From NCBI GenBank assembly GCA_902805805.1, contig CADCUE010000059.1, forward strand, positions 1 through 14,977: a stretch of DNA of 14,977 bases, written 5' to 3'. Source of the stretch: an uncultured Frankineae bacterium. Its GTDB lineage: Bacteria > Actinomycetota > Actinomycetes > Mycobacteriales > SCTD01. A model generated the notes under the pieces. The model worked only from the letters and a program-made list of their open reading frames with translations, searched no databases and was not told the origin of the DNA. The position numbers and the translations under genes are program-made. How positions within the stretch are numbered: the first letter of the stretch is position 1; every line of letters begins with the position of its first letter. Shown piece by piece: positions 10,763-14,977 of the stretch.

Positions 10763-11883
10763 ACGAGCGACCGGGCCAGGGCGCCGACGAGCGGGGCGGT
10801 GATCAGGCCCCGGCCCAGCCCGAGCTCGACGAGGGCCGACATCGCCCGCGGGGAGCGGGCGCCGGCGGCGACGCCCGCGTCCACGAGGTGGGGGCGGGCC
10901 GTGAGCCGCGCCAGCAGCGTGGTGTGCCGCAGGTGCCGGCCGAGCTCCTCCCGCACCGCCCGCGCGTACGCCCGGCCGGGATCGTCCCCGCCCACGGCGG
11001 CGGCGCCGGCGAGCCGGCCGGACAGCAGGGCGTAGAAGATCCCCTCACCGGTCAGCGGGTTGACCAGCGACAGGGCGTCGCCGGCCAGCAGCACCCGTCC
11101 GGCCAGGAGCCGCGGTCGGGACGTCGACAGCGGGAGGTGGGCGCTGACCAGCCGCTCGGCCTGCACCCCGGGCAGCAGCTCGGCCAGGCGGCCGTGCAGC
11201 TCGGCGCGCCCGCCGCGCGGCGCCGCCCGCAGGCTCGGCAGCAGCATGCCGAAACCGACGTTGGCCGTGCCGTCACCCGCCGCGAAGGACCAGGCGTACG
11301 CCGGCCAGTCCTGCGCGGTCATGACGATGCGCTGCTCCGGCTCGCCGGACGGCGCCGCGGCGTAGCCGCGCACCGCGACGGCCATCGCTGCGTCGGGCTG
11401 CCTCCGGGCCCCGCTGCGACGGCGCACCACGCCGTTGACCCCGTCGGCGCCGACCACCACCCGCGCGTGCAGGTCACCGTCGAGCACCACCCCGTCGGGG
11501 CGGACCGCGAGCCGCCGGACGGTGCGGCGCTGCAGGACCGCTCCTCGGCGCACGGCCGCCTCGACCAGCCGCGCGTCGAAGACGGTGCGGGGGACGACGT
11601 GGTCGGGACGGGCCAGCGTGGTCGCGACCTGCCCGCCGCCCGGCGACACGATCCGCAACCGCCGCACCGGGACCCGGTCGGCGAGCACCTCCGCGACGCC
11701 CAGCCGCGCCAGCTCGTCGAGCGCCTGCGGGGCGATGCCGTCGCCGCAGGACTTGTCGCGCGGGAAGTCGGCGCGGTCCAGCAGCAGCACGCGGGCGTCG
11801 GGACGGGTCCGCAGGGCCGACATCGCCGCCGCCGTGCCGGCCGGTCCGGCGCCCACGACCACGACGTCCCAGGTGTCCTGCAC
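10753..11883 (-). CDS. FAD-dependent oxidoreductase, geranylgeranyl reductase family
   Basis: A 376-residue flavoprotein. The N-terminal dinucleotide motif DVVVVGAGPAGTAAA (6-20) leads to the end of beta-2 at LLLDRADFPRDKSCGDGI, characteristic of the geranylgeranyl reductase family. VVVGADGVNGVVRR (142-155) is the DG motif. GRVLLAGDALSLVNPLTGEGIFYAL (262-286) is the second flavin-binding GD motif. Relatives saturate isoprenoid chains, for example on menaquinone or membrane lipids, but the substrate cannot be read from sequence. I chose GTG 11883 because the protein then begins VQDTWDVVVVG and a -10-like CATCCT lies 7 nt upstream, suggesting a leaderless mRNA. ATG 11904 would add seven residues and overlap the trpS start codon. 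It is divergent from trpS and convergent with the DUF2505 gene. Confidence 0.87.
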   Translation of the reverse strand: MQDTWDVVVVGAGPAGTAAAMSALRTRPDARVLLLDRADFPRDKSCGDGIAPQALDELARLGVAEVLADRVPVRRLRIVSPGGGQVATTLARPDHVVPRTVFDARLVEAAVRRGAVLQRRTVRRLAVRPDGVVLDGDLHARVVVGADGVNGVVRRRSGARRQPDAAMAVAVRGYAAAPSGEPEQRIVMTAQDWPAYAWSFAAGDGTANVGFGMLLPSLRAAPRGGRAELHGRLAELLPGVQAERLVSAHLPLSTSRPRLLAGRVLLAGDALSLVNPLTGEGIFYALLSGRLAGAAAVGGDDPGRAYARAVREELGRHLRHTTLLARLTARPHLVDAGVAAGARSPRAMSALVELGLGRGLITAPLVGALARSLVRP

Positions 11884-11903
11884 GCCTGACAGGATGGAGC
11901 ACA
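11883..11903. promoter_or_regulatory. Candidate bidirectional leaderless promoter
   Basis: CAGGAT (11890-11895) read on the plus strand and CATCCT (opposite strand of 11891-11896) are -10-like hexamers overlapping by 5 bp. Each is followed by exactly 7 nt and then a start codon: ATG 11903 for trpS, GTG 11883 for the reductase. The arrangement is symmetric about 11893. Both hexamers have A at position 2 and T at position 6 but C instead of T at position 1. Any -35 elements would lie inside the opposing genes. Confidence 0.4.
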
Positions 11904-12952
11904 TGTCCGAGTCCCGCCCTTCTGCCCTCCCGCGCGTCCTGTCCGGCATCCGCCCGACGGGGGCGGGCTTCCACCTGGGCAACTACCTGGGCGCCGTGCG
12001 CCACTGGGCGGCCATGCAGGACGAGGCGGAGTGCTTCTTCTTCCTGGCCGACCTGCACGCGCTGACCGAGCTGCCCGACCCCGCGCACCTGCGCGCGCGC
12101 ACCCGGTCGTCGGCCGCGGAGCTGCTGGCGATGGGGGTCGACCCGGCCCGCAGCGCGGTCTTCGCCCAGTCGCACCTGCCGGCGCACGCGGAGCTGGCCT
12201 GGGTGCTGGGGTGCCTCACCGGCTTCGGCGAGGCCAGCCGGATGACGCAGTTCAAGGAGAAGGGCGCCTCGGCGTCCTCCGGCGCCTCCGTCGGCCTGTT
12301 CACCTACCCGGTGCTGCAGGCGGCCGACATCCTGATGTACCAGGCGCACGCCGTGCCGATCGGCGAGGACCAGCGCCAGCACCTCGAGCTCACCCGCGAC
12401 CTGGCCCAGCGCTTCAACGCGCGGTACGGCGAGACGTTCGTGGTGCCGGGCCCGTACGTCGGCACGACCGGCGCGCGCATCAAGGACCTGCAGGACCCGG
12501 CCCGCAAGATGAGCAAGACGCTCGGCGGTCACGGCACCCTGTGGGTGCTCGACGAGCCGCGCCTGCTCACCAAGAAGGTGAAGAGCGCCGTCACGGACAC
12601 CGGCCGGGAGGTCGTCTTCGACGCCGAGCGCAAGCCCGGCATCAGCAACCTCCTGACCGTCCTCGCGGTGTCCACCGGCACGTCCGTGGACGCCGTGCAG
12701 GGGCAGTTCGACGGGCGGGGCTACGGCGACTTCAAGGTCGCGGTGGCCGAGGCGGTGGTCGAGCTGTTCGCGCCGATCCGGGCCCGCTACGACGAGCTCA
12801 TGGCCGATCCGGCCGAGCTCGACCGCGTGCTGGCCGCCGGTGCGGCCCGCGCCGGAGAGGTGGCTGCCGCCACGATGGCGTCGGTGCGCGAGCGGATCGG
12901 GCTGCTCACCCCGCAGGCTCTCGACGGAGCGGCTGCGAGGAGCCGAGGCTGA
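11903..12952 (+). CDS. trpS: Tryptophanyl-tRNA synthetase
   Basis: A 349-residue class I synthetase charging tRNA-Trp. SGIRPTGAGFHLGNYLGA (14-31) contains the HIGH-type motif as HLGN (24-27). FFFLADLHALT, GEASRMTQFKEK, FTYPVLQAADILMY and PIGEDQRQHLELTRDLAQRFN line the active site and match actinobacterial TrpRS. The second signature is KMSKT (202-206), where KMSKS is usual; Thr there is a mild substitution. The C-terminal part (KPGISNLL, YGDFKVAVAEAVVELFAPI) is complete and the length is normal. ATG 11903 matches the homologous N-terminus. A second in-frame ATG at 11894 would leave no room for a ribosome site. The TGA overlaps the next ATG by 1 nt. Confidence 0.96.
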   Translation: MSESRPSALPRVLSGIRPTGAGFHLGNYLGAVRHWAAMQDEAECFFFLADLHALTELPDPAHLRARTRSSAAELLAMGVDPARSAVFAQSHLPAHAELAWVLGCLTGFGEASRMTQFKEKGASASSGASVGLFTYPVLQAADILMYQAHAVPIGEDQRQHLELTRDLAQRFNARYGETFVVPGPYVGTTGARIKDLQDPARKMSKTLGGHGTLWVLDEPRLLTKKVKSAVTDTGREVVFDAERKPGISNLLTVLAVSTGTSVDAVQGQFDGRGYGDFKVAVAEAVVELFAPIRARYDELMADPAELDRVLAAGAARAGEVAAATMASVRERIGLLTPQALDGAAARSRG

Positions 12953-13530
12953 TGGCGCGCCGCGACATCGGTGTCGCGATCGGCCTGCCGGAGCCCTGGA
13001 CGAGCGAGCTGCAGGGCTGGCGGGAGCGGCTGGGAGACCCCAACGCGGCGGCGATCCCGCCGCACGTGACGCTGCTCCCGCCCACGGAGCTCGCGGACGC
13101 GGCGCTCGGCGCGGTGGAGGAGCACCTGCGGGCCCTGGCCGCCGAGGAGCCGGTCTTCTCGATGGTCCTGCGCGGGTCGGCGACCTTCCGCCCGGTGTCG
13201 CCGGTGGTGTTCGTGCCGGTCGTGAAGGGCCTCGCCGACTGCGAGCGCCTGGAGGCCAAGGTCCGCTCCGGACCGCTGCACCGCCCGCTGCGCTTCCCGT
13301 ACCACCCGCACGTCACGGTGGCGCACGACCTGGACGAGGACGCGCTCGACCGGGCCTTCGACGAGCTCGCGCACTACGAGGCGACGTTCCCGGTCTGGGG
13401 CTTCACGCTCTTCGAGAAGGACCGCGGCGGGGTGTGGCGGCCGCAGCGCGACTTCACGTTCGGCGCCGGTGGCCTGCCGGGGCCGCTCGAGGCGAGCGGT
13501 CACCGCGCGGCGCCCGCTCCCGGACCGTGA
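12952..13530 (+). CDS. 2H phosphoesterase / 2'-5' RNA ligase family protein
   Basis: A 192-residue soluble protein with the two HxTx motifs that define the 2H superfamily: HVTL at His38 and HVTV at His120, about 80 residues apart as expected. The first is preceded by IPP and the second by the FPYHP context, and the C-terminal FTLFEKDRGGVW is typical. Members cut or join 2'-5' RNA linkages or hydrolyse cyclic phosphodiesters; which reaction applies here is not visible. After about residue 170 there is a short Gly/Ala/Pro tail. Its ATG shares one base with the trpS TGA (TGATG) and has GAGG and AGGAG just upstream, so it is coupled to trpS. I recall trpS followed by this family in other actinobacteria. 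Confidence 0.88.
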   Translation: MARRDIGVAIGLPEPWTSELQGWRERLGDPNAAAIPPHVTLLPPTELADAALGAVEEHLRALAAEEPVFSMVLRGSATFRPVSPVVFVPVVKGLADCERLEAKVRSGPLHRPLRFPYHPHVTVAHDLDEDALDRAFDELAHYEATFPVWGFTLFEKDRGGVWRPQRDFTFGAGGLPGPLEASGHRAAPAPGP

Positions 13531-13570
13531 CCGGGCGTCCACGTCACCGGATGATCACAGTGCGCGTGCC

Positions 13571-13586
13571 CCCGGAGGCGTCCGGG
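13571..13586 (+). other. Short hairpin upstream of the YihY/BrkB gene
   Basis: CCCGGA (13571-13576) and TCCGGG (13581-13586) form a perfect 6-bp stem with a 4-nt loop, in the 68-bp gap after the 2H gene and 12 nt before the YihY ATG. It could attenuate read-through from trpS or shape ribosome access. The likely ribosome site AGGG (13588-13591) lies immediately after it. Confidence 0.35.
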
Positions 13587-13598
13587 TAGGGCCGCCCC

Positions 13599-14912
13599 AT
13601 GGCGTCTCCCAAAGCCCTCCTCGCCACTGCGCGGGACAAGCGGCCGGCCCTCGACCACCTGATCCGCGCCTTCGGCCGCTACACGGCCGACGCCGGGGAC
13701 CGGCAGGCTGCTTCGGTCACCTTCTTCGGCTTCCTGTCCTTCTTCCCGATCCTCGCCCTCGCGACGTCCGTGCTGTCGTACGCCCTGGGCGACGAGGCCG
13801 TCGGCACGGTCGTGGAGCAGGTGAACTCCTACGCCCCCGGTCTGGCCGAGCAGCTCGGGCTGGAGGAGATCCTCACCAACAACCGCAAGGCCGGCGCCGC
13901 CGGGCTCGTCGGCCTGGCCGGGCTGCTCTACTCCGGCCTCGGCTGGGTCGACGCGCTGCGCGAGGCGGTGCGGGCGATCTGGCACCACAACGTCAAGGAG
14001 GGCAACTTCCTGGTCAAGAAGGCCAAGGACATCCTCATCCTGCTCGGCCTCGGCGTGACGGTGCTGCTGTCGATCGGCATCTCGGCGGCCACCGGTGCGT
14101 TCTCGGACTTCGCGCTCGAGCAGCTCGGCCTGGCCGAGAGCACGGTGGCCAACGTGCTGACCCTCGTCGTGGGTCTGGCGCTCGGTCTGCTCACCAGCAC
14201 CGGCATCTTCCTGTTCCTGTTCTGGCGGCTGCCCAAGGTGCAGTCGCCGTTCCGCCAGGTCCTCAAGGGCGCTCTGCTGGCGGGGGTGCTGTTCGAGGTC
14301 CTCAAGCGCGTCGGGGCCCTCTACATCGAGCGCACCACCGAGAACCCGCTGTACGGCAGCTTCGCCGTCATCGTCGGGCTGCTCGTGTGGATCAACATCG
14401 TGTCGCGGATGCTGCTGATCGTCGCCGCGTGGACGGTCACCGCCCCCTACGACTCCGACATCGAGCCCTCCGGCACGGCCAACGCCGCCGCGGCGCAGAA
14501 GGCCGGCATCCCCACCGAGTTCGCCGACAACGACCCGGACGACCCGCCCACCCTGCAGGAGGACGGCGCCCCGAGCCCGCTGGCCGCTGCGATCCAGGGC
14601 CAGACCCCCTCGCAGGACGTCGCCGAGGGACGGGGCTCCGCCAGCGAGCCCCAGGACCGGGGCGGACGGCGCGTCGAGGCGCTCAAGGGCGACGGCGACG
14701 ACGACCAGCCGCGACCCGGCGCCCGCCGGACCGGAGGCGGAGGCGGTACGGCGACTCTGACCCGGCCGGCGCCGGCCGGTCCGCAGGCGCCGAGCCGGGC
14801 CGAGGTCGCGGTGCGGCAGGCGGCGCAGTTCACCGCCGGCGCTCTCGGCATGGGCGTCATGGCGGTCCTCGTCTACGTGCTGCGCACGCTGCGGGACGTG
14901 GTCCGGCGGTAG
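13599..14912 (+). CDS. YihY/BrkB (UPF0761) membrane protein with long C-terminal extension
   Basis: A 437-residue inner-membrane protein. Residues about 20-285 form the YihY/BrkB domain: an amphipathic N-terminus, then AASVTFFGFLSFFPILALATSV, AGLVGLAGLLYSGLGWVDALREAVRAIW, KDILILLGLGVTVLLSIGIS, a glycine-rich LTLVVGLALGLLTSTGIFLFLFWRLP helix, and YGSFAVIVGLLVWINIVSRMLLIVAAW. The family was once called ribonuclease BN, but that activity belongs elsewhere; its role is unknown. Residues about 290-405 are rich in Pro, Gly, Asp, Glu and Arg and look disordered. The protein then ends in one more hydrophobic helix, TAGALGMGVMAVLVYVLRTL, with a basic tail. ATG 13599 has AGGG 7 nt upstream. It follows the 2H gene by 68 bp. 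Confidence 0.9.
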   Translation: MASPKALLATARDKRPALDHLIRAFGRYTADAGDRQAASVTFFGFLSFFPILALATSVLSYALGDEAVGTVVEQVNSYAPGLAEQLGLEEILTNNRKAGAAGLVGLAGLLYSGLGWVDALREAVRAIWHHNVKEGNFLVKKAKDILILLGLGVTVLLSIGISAATGAFSDFALEQLGLAESTVANVLTLVVGLALGLLTSTGIFLFLFWRLPKVQSPFRQVLKGALLAGVLFEVLKRVGALYIERTTENPLYGSFAVIVGLLVWINIVSRMLLIVAAWTVTAPYDSDIEPSGTANAAAAQKAGIPTEFADNDPDDPPTLQEDGAPSPLAAAIQGQTPSQDVAEGRGSASEPQDRGGRRVEALKGDGDDDQPRPGARRTGGGGGTATLTRPAPAGPQAPSRAEVAVRQAAQFTAGALGMGVMAVLVYVLRTLRDVVRR

Positions 14913-14918
14913 CTACCG
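14907..14918. other. 12-bp palindrome at the YihY stop codon
   Basis: CGGTAGCTACCG is a perfect palindrome. Its left half contains the YihY stop TAG (14910-14912). Its right half contains CTA (14913-14915), a TAG on the minus strand that would end a convergent gene, leaving no base between the two stops. Confidence 0.6.
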
Positions 14919-14977
14919 GGGGGTGCGCCTGCGCTCGACGGGTCGGCGCGCCGCCGGCAGCCGCGCTGCCGGTGCGC
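14913..14977 (-). CDS. Possible C-terminus of a convergent gene, partial
   Basis: Reading leftward, the minus-strand frame ending in TAG at 14913-14915 is open to the window edge and encodes a tail ending LPAARRPVERRRTPR. An Arg/Pro-rich cytoplasmic tail would suit a protein with a final membrane helix. I recall D-alanyl-D-alanine carboxypeptidases near trpS-YihY in some actinobacteria, but 20 residues cannot support that name. The region also holds a 7-bp inverted repeat, CCGGCAG (14954-14960) and CTGCCGG (14966-14972), so it could instead be a non-coding terminator region. Confidence 0.3.
   Translation of the reverse strand, partial: APAARLPAARRPVERRRTPR

Noticed and set aside
11894..11903. 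Earlier in-frame ATG for trpS at 11894
   Set aside because: AGG would abut the ATG with no spacing, and homologues begin near the ATG at 11903.

Overview
The window comes from a very GC-rich actinobacterium. The signs are strong G/C bias at third codon positions, frequent GTG starts, ATGA/GTGA stop-start overlaps, and families typical of Actinomycetota (PerM/DUF6350, DUF3017, DUF2505, monomeric NADP isocitrate dehydrogenase). PerM next to purN-purH matches the mycobacterial order Rv0955-Rv0956-Rv0957. The sequence alone does not fix the family or genus. I see no rRNA, tRNA, CRISPR array, insertion sequence, integrase or phage gene. This is core chromosome with a few lineage-specific insertions.

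Layout. 1-603: 3' part of a PerM-like membrane protein (+). 607-1421: a two-gene minus-strand unit encoding a DUF4190 membrane protein with a Gly/Tyr/Pro/Gln-rich N-terminus and a small DUF2752 protein, lying between perM and purN. 1600-4335: purN, purH and a pentapeptide-repeat protein on the plus strand, almost without spacers; purN appears to start at CTG. 4421-5032: a minus-strand regulator joining a phosphothreonine-binding FHA domain to a LuxR-like HTH. 5180-5452: DUF3017 membrane protein. 5529-8740: mdh and icd, overlapping by ATGA and followed by a strong hairpin. 8854-10720: a possible leaderless 19-codon leader ORF, then a CNNM/CBS/CorC_HlyC membrane protein and a DUF2505 protein. 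10753-11883: minus-strand FAD-dependent reductase of the geranylgeranyl reductase family. 11903-14912: trpS, a 2H phosphoesterase (2'-5' RNA ligase family) and a YihY/BrkB membrane protein with a long C-terminal extension. 14913-14977: possibly the C-terminus of a convergent gene.

How the genes work together. purN and purH supply the two 10-formyl-tetrahydrofolate-dependent steps of IMP synthesis plus the final cyclisation. mdh and icd supply two TCA-cycle steps, and the succinyl-CoA synthetase genes are expected just left of the window by synteny. trpS and the 2H protein are translation/RNA genes. The other products are membrane or envelope proteins of uncertain role.

I found no convincing new multi-gene system. 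The most interesting signals are architectural: a divergent reductase/trpS pair whose start codons lie about 20 bp apart around a symmetric candidate -10; a leaderless leader ORF whose stop overlaps the start of the CNNM gene; a 15-bp promoter-like element shared by mdh and the CNNM operon; a 16-bp tandem repeat spanning convergent stop codons; and an FHA-HTH regulator with paired direct repeats in its divergent promoter region. No stretch over 300 bases lacks a gene. The longest gap is 1422-1599.
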